Assembly (NCBI RefSeq): GCF_003308995.1
Contig: NZ_QFFJ01000001.1
Coordinates: 992,001-1,056,000, forward strand
Origin: Chitinophaga flava
GTDB taxonomy: Bacteria; Bacteroidota; Bacteroidia; Chitinophagales; Chitinophagaceae
DNA: 64,000 bases
Direction: 5' to 3'
Shown one piece after another: positions 25,579-33,256 of this stretch. Made by a program: the position numbers and the translations under genes. The first letter of the stretch is position 1. Each line of letters begins with the position of its first letter. Below the pieces are notes generated by a model. The model had not been told where the DNA came from and did not search any database. It saw nothing but the letters and a program-made list of their open reading frames with translations.

Positions 25579-26403
25579 TCAAAGCTGCGCTTCCGCCCTG
25601 CGGGCCATCTGGGAGCCCTCTTCCGAAACTCCGGCTTTCCAGTAGGCATAAGCATTGAGCTCTTCGTGTGTCCATTGCTGTTCCTTCCGCAGGTACTGCC
25701 GGATCTCCTTCACAGCCGTGAATTCAGCGGCCACATAAGCATAACGGGAAACATCTTCAGGGATAGGCAACAAACGCACCACTGACGGCAGACGACTACC
25801 CTTTTCAGGATGCGCATTGTGAATCCATTGTATATGCACCTGAGAACAGGTGTACAGCGGCTGCTCCTCGTCCTGCGAAGACACTTCCAGCACCAGACGT
25901 CCCCGGGCCCTTGCCGGCAGTGTTTCAAGAATCACGCTCAATACAGGAATGGCGGTGGCATCGCCGGCCAGCAGATACCAATCGGCCGGTGCATATAGTT
26001 CAGTAGCAGCCGTCCACATGGATACCCCTATCCTGTCACCCGGCTGCGCATACATAATCCATGCGGAAGCCGGCCCGTTATCACCATGCGCTACAAAGTC
26101 GATCACCAGCTCTTTACGGACGATATCAATGCCCCGATGAGTATATGTTCGTATAGCCGGACAAACGTCCGGTGGTGGCAGCAGCCATTTCCCAGCCTCA
26201 AAATCAAATTCAGGAAAATGAATATCATTTACACCCACCGGCGGGATGAAGATTTTATTGTTGACACCTACCGTTGATTCCCGGAAAAGCGCCACCTCAT
26301 CACAATGAAACGTAGCGCGGATATAGTGCGGTGTGAGATAAATTTTTTCTTTTAATACCAATACCGCATTGGCGGCATAGCCGTTTCGGCTGTCTTTCTT
26401 CAT
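25579..26403 (-). CDS. Siderophore-interacting FAD protein (ferric-siderophore reductase-like)
   Basis: A 274-residue cytosolic flavoprotein of the SIP/ViuB family, which reduces imported ferric siderophore to release iron. The FAD-binding motif is RTYTHRGIDIVRKELVIDF, the signature is GDNGPASAWIMYAQPGDRIG, and the NAD(P)H-binding part starts with WYLLAGDATAIPVLSVILE. The C-terminal AAEFTAVKEIRQYLR and AYWKAGVSEEG complete the family pattern. It is divergent from an AraC regulator 146 bases away that is a natural candidate controller. A near-consensus box (CACCTTTG, 26414-26421) lies just upstream. Confidence 0.9.
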   Translation of the reverse strand: MKKDSRNGYAANAVLVLKEKIYLTPHYIRATFHCDEVALFRESTVGVNNKIFIPPVGVNDIHFPEFDFEAGKWLLPPPDVCPAIRTYTHRGIDIVRKELVIDFVAHGDNGPASAWIMYAQPGDRIGVSMWTAATELYAPADWYLLAGDATAIPVLSVILETLPARARGRLVLEVSSQDEEQPLYTCSQVHIQWIHNAHPEKGSRLPSVVRLLPIPEDVSRYAYVAAEFTAVKEIRQYLRKEQQWTHEELNAYAYWKAGVSEEGSQMARRAEAQL

Positions 26404-26549
26404 GTTTTTCCTTCAAAGGTGGTTATTCCCGCTTGCGGAAATGACTGCTAAAAGGATCAATCATACTGGGAAAAGGATTTTTTCCTTTTTCGAGCAAAGT
26501 CAGTTTTTTCAATGTACTACTTTTACCATGTGACAAAAACAGAAAAGGC

Positions 26550-27500
26550 ATGCAATATGTGTTGAGAAAAAAAGAAGACCAGGAGCTGATTGTAGCCCTG
26601 GACTATCCGGACAACTATATCGTAGCCGAAGGCCTTGCCTCCAGGGATACGATAGCCCGGCAGCCCGGCTTTTGTTTTCGTTTCGGGCAGGAATGGTTTG
26701 ATCATATACTGATCAACAGAGGCTGCTATGAGGTATCTGCCCCTGTAAAAGTGATAGGAGGCTTCGAATCTCCTATGATAGAACTGCAATATATGTTGCA
26801 GGGCAGTGTACAAACCCGGATGGGACGTTATTACAACACCCTGCAGAGCGGGCATCATGCTATACTGGATGCCGGTACTAACCCGATCGAATATATTTAT
26901 CCGAAGGGGAATGAAAAGCTGTCTGTTCTGGAGATACAGCTTACCAGATCCTATTTCACCAGACTGGCCGGCAGCGTTGGCCTCCCTGATATTTTTAACA
27001 GCATCGGCCCGCAACTGCCGATTACACCTGCGATGCAGCTGACCATCCGTGATATGCTGCATTGTGATAAAAAAGCTGCATTAAGACGCATATACCTGGA
27101 ATCCAGGATACTGGACCTATTAATGCTGCAACTGGAACAGGCTTCTTCTGCTTTATGTAAAACCGTCTGCAGTTTACCATCACACGACATCGAGAAAATC
27201 CATTATGCCAGGGAGATACTGGAACAACATATCAGCACTCCCTGTTCGCTTATAGACCTGGCCCATAAAGCCGGTATCAATGAATTTAAACTCAAGAAAG
27301 GTTTCCGGGAACTTTTTGGCACCACCGTTTTCGGATATCTTCACCAGAAAAGAATGCAGGATGCAAAACGAATGTTGCTGGATCTTAAAATGGATATCAC
27401 TGAAGTAGCGATGTACTGCGGGTTTGAGCACAATAAAAACTTTGCCGCCGCCTTCCGGAAATTTTGGGGATATACACCAGCACAACTGATGAAGAAATAA
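26550..27500 (+). CDS. AraC-family regulator, PchR-like, divergent from the siderophore gene
   Basis: A 316-residue regulator. The N-terminal domain (YNTLQSGHHAILDAGTNPIE, LSVLEIQLTRSYFTRL) looks like the ligand-binding half of PchR-type AraC proteins, which sense siderophores. The DNA-binding half has STPCSLIDLAHKAGINEFKL, GFRELFGTTVFGYLHQKRMQ and the second helix-turn-helix ITEVAMYCGFEHNKNFAAAF followed by GYTPAQLMKK. An AGAAAAGG-type ribosome-binding site precedes the ATG at 26550; a TACTTTTA box is at 26518-26525. Regulation of the adjacent gene by iron or siderophore is inferred from context. Confidence 0.85.
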   Translation: MQYVLRKKEDQELIVALDYPDNYIVAEGLASRDTIARQPGFCFRFGQEWFDHILINRGCYEVSAPVKVIGGFESPMIELQYMLQGSVQTRMGRYYNTLQSGHHAILDAGTNPIEYIYPKGNEKLSVLEIQLTRSYFTRLAGSVGLPDIFNSIGPQLPITPAMQLTIRDMLHCDKKAALRRIYLESRILDLLMLQLEQASSALCKTVCSLPSHDIEKIHYAREILEQHISTPCSLIDLAHKAGINEFKLKKGFRELFGTTVFGYLHQKRMQDAKRMLLDLKMDITEVAMYCGFEHNKNFAAAFRKFWGYTPAQLMKK

Positions 27501-27556
27501 ATTATTACCGCTAAACACATATCTTCATACTTCATCAAATATGTACTGTATACCTT

Positions 27557-28279
27557 ATGAAAAAAGTTTTCCTGGCTTTGTTAACCATGGCCGCTATTCA
27601 ATCCTATGCCCAAACCAATACATTTCCTGCTGATGGTTATGTAGGCATTGGCACCACTACACCCAACCGTAAACTGGATGTAGTAGGTACAGGCTCTTTC
27701 ACCATTAAGGCTGTCTCTACACCAGATCCTAATCTGGCACTGTATAACAATAATGGTCATTTTATATTAATAGGAAGCAGTTTTGGTGGGGGTAACTATT
27801 CCCAGATGATGCACCCCGGTGACCAGGGCATTGTATACTCCGGAGGCCTAGATAACAAAGGTAGCTTTGTGATTACTCCGTGGGCTGATAATTATGATGG
27901 CCTGCGCATTGATCAGCAGGGAAATGTATCCATCGGCACCGACAGAACCGGCGGCGCTAAACTGGCCGTGAACGGCACTATGCTTGCACAAAAAGTAGTC
28001 GTTAAAAATATCAGCAACTGGCCTGACTATGTTTTCGGAGACCAATACCATCTGCCATCTCTTCAGTCACTCGAAAAGTTCATTCTGGAAAACAAACATC
28101 TGCCTAACATACCAGCAGCCACTGTAGTAGAAAAAGAAGGAATAGACCTCGGTGAGATGAACCGTAAATTATTGGAGAAAGTGGAAGAGCTGACCCTTTA
28201 TATCATTCAGCAACAAAAACAAATGGACAAGCTGGGAGCCAAAGTAGCACAGCTGGAAGCCAATAGCATCAAACCTTAA
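27557..28279 (+). CDS. Secreted fibre-like protein with WPDxVF C-terminal domain
   Basis: A 240-residue exported protein. Signal peptide MKKVFLALLTMAAIQSYAQ; then GYVGIGTTTPNRKLDVVGTG and NVSIGTDRTGGAKLAVNGTM, the short GIGTxxP repeat typical of phage-tail-like and surface fibre proteins in Bacteroidota. The C-terminal 90 residues contain WPDYVFGDQYHLPSLQSLEK, NKHLPNIPAA and GIDLGEMNRKLLEKVEELTL, ending in a predicted coiled coil. A longer homologue lies at 56121-57602. These C-terminal domains look like trimerisation or autoprocessing modules, but no function has been shown as far as I know. Confidence 0.72.
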   Translation: MKKVFLALLTMAAIQSYAQTNTFPADGYVGIGTTTPNRKLDVVGTGSFTIKAVSTPDPNLALYNNNGHFILIGSSFGGGNYSQMMHPGDQGIVYSGGLDNKGSFVITPWADNYDGLRIDQQGNVSIGTDRTGGAKLAVNGTMLAQKVVVKNISNWPDYVFGDQYHLPSLQSLEKFILENKHLPNIPAATVVEKEGIDLGEMNRKLLEKVEELTLYIIQQQKQMDKLGAKVAQLEANSIKP

Positions 28280-28285
28280 TAACGG

Positions 28286-28315
28286 CAACACCTTCCGGCA
28301 TGCCGGAAGGTGTTG
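28286..28315. terminator. 30-bp perfect palindrome between convergent genes
   Basis: A 15-bp arm (CAACACCTTCCGGCA) and its exact complement with no spacer, six bases past one stop and four before the other. It likely terminates both genes, although T-runs are weak. Confidence 0.7.
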
Positions 28316-28319
28316 TTGG

Positions 28320-28724
28320 TTAGTCAACCAAACCATCCTGTTGCAGTTTTTCAAAGGCGAGCAGTACCCCATGTACCTGGTGTTGTTCCTTACGATAGCT
28401 TTCCAGGCTGAAATAACGCACCGCTCCTATTTCTGCAGAAGGCTGCGGTATTTGTTTCAACTGGTGCCGGAAACAATCCTGCCGCATCAGCAGGTCTTTT
28501 TCACCAAAAGCAGGTGCCGTGATATGATAATACCATTGCAGGCTCTCTGCTTCCAGCTCCATGTTCAGTTCTTCTTTTATCTCCCGCTGTAAGGCCAGCA
28601 GCGACGTTTCCCCTTTATCCACTTTTCCTCCCGGCAGATACCAGGCACCTTTATTTTTACTGAAAGCCAGTAATAATTCTCTGTTTTCAACTACAATCAG
28701 GCCAACACAATCTATATAGTTCAT
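28320..28724 (-). CDS. NUDIX hydrolase
   Basis: A 134-residue cytosolic Nudix protein that would cleave a nucleoside diphosphate linked to another moiety. The Nudix box starts at GGKVDKGETSLLALQREIKE and continues EEL, with the metal-binding REIKEE intact; the Gly that normally follows is Asn. AWYLP before the box and DCVGLIVVENRELLLA at the start match the fold. The substrate is not predictable. A TATTTTTG box (28729-28736) ends five bases before the ATG, which would imply an almost leaderless message if used. Confidence 0.87.
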   Translation of the reverse strand: MNYIDCVGLIVVENRELLLAFSKNKGAWYLPGGKVDKGETSLLALQREIKEELNMELEAESLQWYYHITAPAFGEKDLLMRQDCFRHQLKQIPQPSAEIGAVRYFSLESYRKEQHQVHGVLLAFEKLQQDGLVD

Positions 28725-28754
28725 GCCGCAAAAATAATCAAAAACAGTCGATGA

Positions 28755-29315
28755 CTACTGCTGTTCTTTCAGGTAGGCCAGTACCGCATCAATATTTTTG
28801 TCTGGTGGAAATACCGGATAAAAATATTGCTGCAGCTGTCCATCTTTAAAGATGAGGGTCACCCGTTTTATCAGCACCAGGTCTTCCACGTAATGCATAG
28901 GCAGTTGCAACGCGCTGCTGAACACCAGCTGTTCATCACTCAGCAGGTCAAACGGCAGATGTATCCGTTCCTTTTCTGTCTCCTGGGTGGCGGCCGTTTG
29001 CGTACTCATCCCGAAAACAGTGGCATCCAACTGCTGCAGCTCCTGATAATGATCCCGAAAAGAACAGGCCTGTGGTGTACAGCCTCTGGCACCGGGGATT
29101 TCATCCCAACCGGGAGGCAAAGGCACATGTGCCGGCCCTGTCATCGGGTAACAATAAATGACCAGCCAGCCGGGGATATTACTCAGCGATACCATCGCTC
29201 CGGCTGTAGAGCGCAGCACTATATCCGGCATCCGCATTCCACGGAGGTGGTCGCAAGCCCCGTCATCCACCGGTTCCGGCAGATTGGGCGGTAAATAGGT
29301 AAGATCTGTTTGCAT
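28755..29315 (-). CDS. Peroxiredoxin, PrxQ-like
   Basis: A 186-residue thiol peroxidase of the AhpC/TSA superfamily. The catalytic segment GARGCTPQACSFRDHYQELQ has the PrxQ/BCP-type C-x4-C arrangement for peroxidatic and resolving Cys. Between the strand WLVIYCYPMTG and the catalytic Cys there is a Pro-rich stretch (AHVPLPPGWDEIPGARG) longer than in standard BCP. Other pieces are FGMSTQTAATQ and LIKRVTLIFKDGQLQQYFYP. The ATG at 29315 was selected because an exact promoter box lies upstream of it; the frame is open further upstream without family similarity. Likely detoxifies peroxides in the cytosol. Confidence 0.83.
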   Translation of the reverse strand: MQTDLTYLPPNLPEPVDDGACDHLRGMRMPDIVLRSTAGAMVSLSNIPGWLVIYCYPMTGPAHVPLPPGWDEIPGARGCTPQACSFRDHYQELQQLDATVFGMSTQTAATQETEKERIHLPFDLLSDEQLVFSSALQLPMHYVEDLVLIKRVTLIFKDGQLQQYFYPVFPPDKNIDAVLAYLKEQQ

Positions 29316-29333
29316 GGTTATTCGTTTATAAGA

Positions 29334-29341
29334 CAAAACTA
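29334..29341 (-). promoter_or_regulatory. Putative -7 box of the peroxiredoxin gene
   Basis: Minus-strand TAGTTTTG, an exact TAnnTTTG match, 18 bases upstream of the ATG at 29315. Same sequence as the box upstream of asnA. Confidence 0.5.
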
Positions 29342-29436
29342 TCCCGTATTGCCCAACTGCAACAGATACAGAAAATGAATATTTCACTATAACAGATATA
29401 CATAGCAGCTGGGGATTAATTACCTTTATTACACCC

Positions 29437-30117
29437 ATGACAATACATTCATCATCCCAACATGCTAACCCTTCCCTGGTGGAAACATGGTTGAAAGGCT
29501 GGTCCCTGGCGAAAGGAGTAGGCCTTCCGGTTCCCGACTATGACGGCTTCCGCGTAGACGTTGGCTGGGCCGACCAGCAGATACGTTATGTTTTCCCGGC
29601 GATCTCCGCAGGATTATTACACCTCGCACAGACCATCACTGAGCCTTATATTTTCCTGAAAGTATGTGCTCCCGCTACTGCAATACAACCGCATCTGCCG
29701 CCTCGCTGGATCATACAGCCTCCCGGTTTCATGATGACCAACCATCTGCCAGACAGCCCTCCGCGCCTGCATTTACCGGATGGATACAGACTGAACATTC
29801 AGACAGAGACTTCCGTTATCACAGCATCCATATACACCGCTGAAGAAACGGTCGCCGCCACCGGCCATATGGTGATCGTAGATGACTACATCATTTATGA
29901 CCGTATCGCCACCGACCCCGCCCATCAGCGTCGCGGCCTGGGCAGCGCTGTAATGAATGCTCTCACAGCACAAGGCATCTCCATGGGAAAAAATAAAGGG
30001 ATACTGGTAGCTACTTCTGCAGGAAAAGCACTGTATGAAACACTCGGCTGGCAGTTGTATTCACCGTATACGACGGCGGTTATCCCAGCAGATGAAACAT
30101 ATCAGGATGCTAAGTGA
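29437..30117 (+). CDS. GNAT-family N-acetyltransferase
   Basis: A 226-residue cytosolic protein. The C-terminal half is a GNAT fold: YIIYDRIATDPAHQRRGLGS is motif A, where the Q/R-x-x-G-x-G/A loop binds acetyl-CoA, followed by AVMNALTAQG and ALYETLGWQLYSPYTTAV (motif B). The N-terminal 100 residues contain WLKGWSLAKGVGLPVP and are not recognised; this layout occurs in a group of uncharacterised Bacteroidota acetyltransferases. The acceptor is unknown. A TACCTTTA box lies at 29421-29428, very close to the ATG. Divergent from the peroxiredoxin gene. Confidence 0.82.
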   Translation: MTIHSSSQHANPSLVETWLKGWSLAKGVGLPVPDYDGFRVDVGWADQQIRYVFPAISAGLLHLAQTITEPYIFLKVCAPATAIQPHLPPRWIIQPPGFMMTNHLPDSPPRLHLPDGYRLNIQTETSVITASIYTAEETVAATGHMVIVDDYIIYDRIATDPAHQRRGLGSAVMNALTAQGISMGKNKGILVATSAGKALYETLGWQLYSPYTTAVIPADETYQDAK

Positions 30118-30218
30118 AGATGAAAGACTTTTTCTGTTAGTGGCGGCTAATGGTAACAACTTGGCGTGTATTGGTAAACGTTACCTGTGAATAATTCAGA
30201 GTTTTGCATAAAAAAACA

Positions 30219-30635
30219 ATGGGAACGATTGTAAATAACTTTTTCAATGCACTGGCAAAAAGAAATCTCGATGATATTTTACCCTTGTTTGCAGATAATA
30301 TAGACTGGTACATCCCTGGAAATGAAACGCTGGCGCCATGGCTGGGCAGGCGTTCCACAAAGGCAGACGTGGCACAGTTTTATACAATGTTATGGCAACA
30401 TACAACTCCCATATCAGGTGAAATTTTCCATTTGATTACCCAGGGCAACGTTACACTAACCTCCGGCCGTTTTAAGGTGAAAATGCTGCAAACGGATCAG
30501 ATATATGAATCTTTATTTTTTACAGAAATTACAGTGGAGGATAACCTGATTACCAAATACCGTTTGCTGGAAGAAGGATATGGATTGGTGGTAGCATTAG
30601 GTTCTACCAAAGAACAAAGCGTCTCAAAAATTTGA
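30219..30635 (+). CDS. SnoaL-like (NTF2-fold) protein
   Basis: A 138-residue protein of the NTF2/SnoaL superfamily. The order is IVNNFFNALAKRNLDDILPL, FADNIDWYIPGNETLAPWLG, TKADVAQFYTMLW, FTEITVEDNLITKYRLLEEG: an N-terminal helical pair followed by a curved sheet forming a cavity. Members act as isomerases or simply bind ligands; catalytic residues cannot be assigned. An in-frame TTG at 30204 was rejected in favour of the ATG at 30219. Its last nine codons and stop lie inside a 42-bp palindrome that serves as terminator. Confidence 0.77.
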   Translation: MGTIVNNFFNALAKRNLDDILPLFADNIDWYIPGNETLAPWLGRRSTKADVAQFYTMLWQHTTPISGEIFHLITQGNVTLTSGRFKVKMLQTDQIYESLFFTEITVEDNLITKYRLLEEGYGLVVALGSTKEQSVSKI

Positions 30636-30650
30636 GACGCTTTGTTCTTT
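30609..30650. terminator. 42-bp palindrome covering a stop codon
   Basis: Two perfect 20-bp arms with an AA centre (first arm begins AAAGAACAAAGCG, second ends CGCTTTGTTCTTT). The stop codon of the SnoaL-like gene (30633-30635) is inside. The convergent EEP gene ends 18 bases further on, so the element probably terminates both. Confidence 0.85.
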
Positions 30651-30667
30651 ACAGTAAATGATATCAT

Positions 30668-31702
30668 CTACCGCGTATTTCTGAGATTAAAAACACTGAG
30701 CACACCTTGATGATCTGTAGGCCAGGTACCTACCGGCAACAGAAAACGGTCATTGCTTTTATCCGCTTCCCGCCGGTTACGCACAATGCTGCCTGAAGGG
30801 CCTACCACTGTACTTTGTTGCAATGAAAGTTCTTTATCCGGATAAAAATATATGAAGTCGATTCGTTCGCGTTCATCGGCATCCGGCGCCCAGGCCAGCT
30901 TTTTCACTTCTACGGCTGTATTGTCTGCCGGGAAAGTAAAGCCGGGGTTCTTTTCCGGATGTGGATAGATGGTACGGTAGCTGTCTCTGAAACCTCCGTC
31001 GTACAACATACGGGAGCAGGTCCAGGGTACGATCATACCATGATGATCGAAGAGATCTTTGGTGGCAACGGTCCAGTCGAGATGACTGGCCTCGTTAAAA
31101 TCACCACCGAGGAATACCAGGCGTTGCTGCGCAAGATCATGTGTGGTTGCCTGCAGAAAAGCGGCTATACCTTCATCCCTTTTAGAGGCCACGTTGGAAG
31201 CCATGATAGTATCCAGATTGGTACAGGGAGCCTGCAACTTCTTCCAGGTAACGCCATCATAGCCTCTGGGCAGATACACGGCATAGTTGAGATAGTCCAG
31301 GTGGGCGGAATATACCGCCACTTCCCTGTCCCCTACTTTTGCCGTGAGTTTGCAGATGCTGCCACCTTCTGTGAAGATCACCGCACTGTCAATAATAGGA
31401 TAACGGCTCAACAGGCCCGCACCCTGACTATAAAAGGAATAGTAGGTTTTACCTTTCTCGCGGAGGGTGGCTGTCAGACGGTCACAGAAGCGGGTGTTGC
31501 GGTAGTTGCGCACTTCGCTCAGCGTTACAAAATCCGGTGACAGCGCGCTGATCTGTTCGGCGATGGCCTCATAGCCTCCCGGCACCATCGTACCTTCCTG
31601 CCAGATGTTTAACTGCAAAACAGATAAACGTATATCCTTTGCCGTTACACGGCCTATCAACAACAGTAGCAGTCCTGTTATAATAATAAGTCTGTTCAAC
31701 AT
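30668..31702 (-). CDS. Secreted endonuclease/exonuclease/phosphatase-family hydrolase
   Basis: A 344-residue exported enzyme of the EEP superfamily. The leader MLNRLIIITGLLLLLIGRVT is followed by the full catalytic set: VLQLNIW (Asn), VTLSEVRNYR (Glu), VYSAHLDYLN (His), FLGGDFNEASH (Asp/Asn), ERERIDFIYF and WPTDHQGVLS (Asp-His). Family members cut nucleic acids, phospholipids or inositol phosphates; export together with a SusCD pair points to scavenging of a phosphate-containing substrate. It starts only 7 bases after the SusD stop and is therefore part of the SusC-SusD unit. The substrate is not known. Confidence 0.87.
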   Translation of the reverse strand: MLNRLIIITGLLLLLIGRVTAKDIRLSVLQLNIWQEGTMVPGGYEAIAEQISALSPDFVTLSEVRNYRNTRFCDRLTATLREKGKTYYSFYSQGAGLLSRYPIIDSAVIFTEGGSICKLTAKVGDREVAVYSAHLDYLNYAVYLPRGYDGVTWKKLQAPCTNLDTIMASNVASKRDEGIAAFLQATTHDLAQQRLVFLGGDFNEASHLDWTVATKDLFDHHGMIVPWTCSRMLYDGGFRDSYRTIYPHPEKNPGFTFPADNTAVEVKKLAWAPDADERERIDFIYFYPDKELSLQQSTVVGPSGSIVRNRREADKSNDRFLLPVGTWPTDHQGVLSVFNLRNTR

Positions 31703-31709
31703 ATGCGGG

Positions 31710-33245
31710 TTATTTCAGTATCCACATGATATTATTGGTTTTGTCAGCACCACCGTATTGCCGTTGCAGGGCTTCTTTCAGGTTCACCTGGTTGTAGTCG
31801 TATTCATCCTGAGGATACATCCAACGTACAGGCATCTGCGTTTTATCGTCCTGATTGAGGCTGGTAGCCGGATTCACAGGCAGTACCGGATAACCGGTAC
31901 GCCGGCATTCATAATACGCGTCCCAGGGATGCTGCATAAAATACAGGATATACTTCTGCACATAAATCTGTTTCAGCTGCATATCTGCCGTGGTAGCAAA
32001 ACCAACATCTGTGCCGGTAAGATAGGTATTATTGATATAGTCTGCAGTGATCTTTCTGCCGCTATGATAACGTATATCATCAGGTGTGTTGGTGGCAACA
32101 AAGTTCATCGCTGCTTTTACCCCTTCTTCATAAAAGGTTTTGGCACTACCGCTGGTCCAGCCCAGCACGGCGGCTTCTGCCAGGATGAAGTTCTGTTCTG
32201 CATAACCAATGCGGATCACCGGCTCACCAGGTGCATTGTCGGTATAACGAAGGTTATACGCACAGTGTTTACCGGCAGTATAGATTTTAGCAATAGTAGA
32301 AAACTCAGGTGTAGGATCGGTACCGGGATAGGCATTCCAGTCATCGGCTTTTTTCCCTTCTGTTTTGATGGCATAGGCGGAAGGAGCGGCATAATAAAAC
32401 AGTCGGTAGTCATTGAGTTTTTTCAGTGTATCGATGATCACGCTGGAGATCATGCCGTAGGCTGTTCCCTTAAAAAGGGTGTTGTTATACGGATAGATCT
32501 GTCCGGCTTTGTTGGAATATACAGTCTGCAGGTTGTCGGCATTACTGCGTAGCAGAGGGCTGGTGGTAGCAATCTGCGCAAATTGTTCTTTTATCCGTAG
32601 ATCGGGATCCGTTACTTTTTTAGAAAGACTGATGAGTACCTTCAGGCGGAAGGAGTTGATCACCCTGCGCCACAGGTCGGCTGAACCGCCCAGCTGCGTA
32701 GGATCTCCTGAGAAATTACCAGCGGCAGACAACAGTTTGTCTGCATTCTCCAGGTCGGCTAATACCTGCTGCATCACCTTTTTCTGTTCGTCATATTTGG
32801 GGCGTACATTACCGGTTTCGCCATTCAATGCATCAGAATAGGGAATATCTCCCAATGACATAGACAGGTAGTACAGTTTGTAGGCTTTGATAAACAGGCC
32901 CAGGCCGGTGTAGGCATTTTTATCTGCAGGAGCAGCCTGGCTGATCATCTTCTGCACGTTGGTCAGTACCTGCATACCGCCCAGCGACGTACGGCCGAAG
33001 CTGTTATATTGTTCGCTTTGCGCCAGTTCGCCCCAGGCGATATGTTTGCTGACCATATACGGCGTCACAAAACTTTTGCTGGCGCTGGAGCCGGTGATAT
33101 CCAAAATCAGATTGGTGGCCAGTAGCGAAGGCGTCACACTGCTGGTGGCGTTTGGATTGGTATTGATCGCATCAAACTTGCTGCAGGCAGGTGTTACCGC
33201 CAGGTAGGCCGCTGCTGCAAACAGGGTAGTATATATTGCTTTCAT
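31710..33245 (-). CDS. SusD/RagB-like outer-membrane lipoprotein (SusD-like_2 type)
   Basis: A 511-residue surface lipoprotein that caps its SusC transporter and binds the nutrient. Lipoprotein leader MKAIYTTLFAAAAYLAVTPAC, then FDAINTNPNATSS, LSMGDIPYSDALNGE, FILAEAAVLGW, YFMQHPWDAYYECRRTGYPV and MPVRWMYPQDEYDYN, which follow the SusD-like_2 family rather than classical SusD. TPR-like helices make up most of the protein. It follows SusC after 11 bases and is followed by the EEP hydrolase after 7. Confidence 0.9.
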   Translation of the reverse strand: MKAIYTTLFAAAAYLAVTPACSKFDAINTNPNATSSVTPSLLATNLILDITGSSASKSFVTPYMVSKHIAWGELAQSEQYNSFGRTSLGGMQVLTNVQKMISQAAPADKNAYTGLGLFIKAYKLYYLSMSLGDIPYSDALNGETGNVRPKYDEQKKVMQQVLADLENADKLLSAAGNFSGDPTQLGGSADLWRRVINSFRLKVLISLSKKVTDPDLRIKEQFAQIATTSPLLRSNADNLQTVYSNKAGQIYPYNNTLFKGTAYGMISSVIIDTLKKLNDYRLFYYAAPSAYAIKTEGKKADDWNAYPGTDPTPEFSTIAKIYTAGKHCAYNLRYTDNAPGEPVIRIGYAEQNFILAEAAVLGWTSGSAKTFYEEGVKAAMNFVATNTPDDIRYHSGRKITADYINNTYLTGTDVGFATTADMQLKQIYVQKYILYFMQHPWDAYYECRRTGYPVLPVNPATSLNQDDKTQMPVRWMYPQDEYDYNQVNLKEALQRQYGGADKTNNIMWILK

Positions 33246-33256
33246 TCCGTTATTTT

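Noticed and set aside
31605..32552. 315-codon open frame on the plus strand
   Set aside because: Antisense to the SusD-like gene and the start of the EEP gene; no motif.
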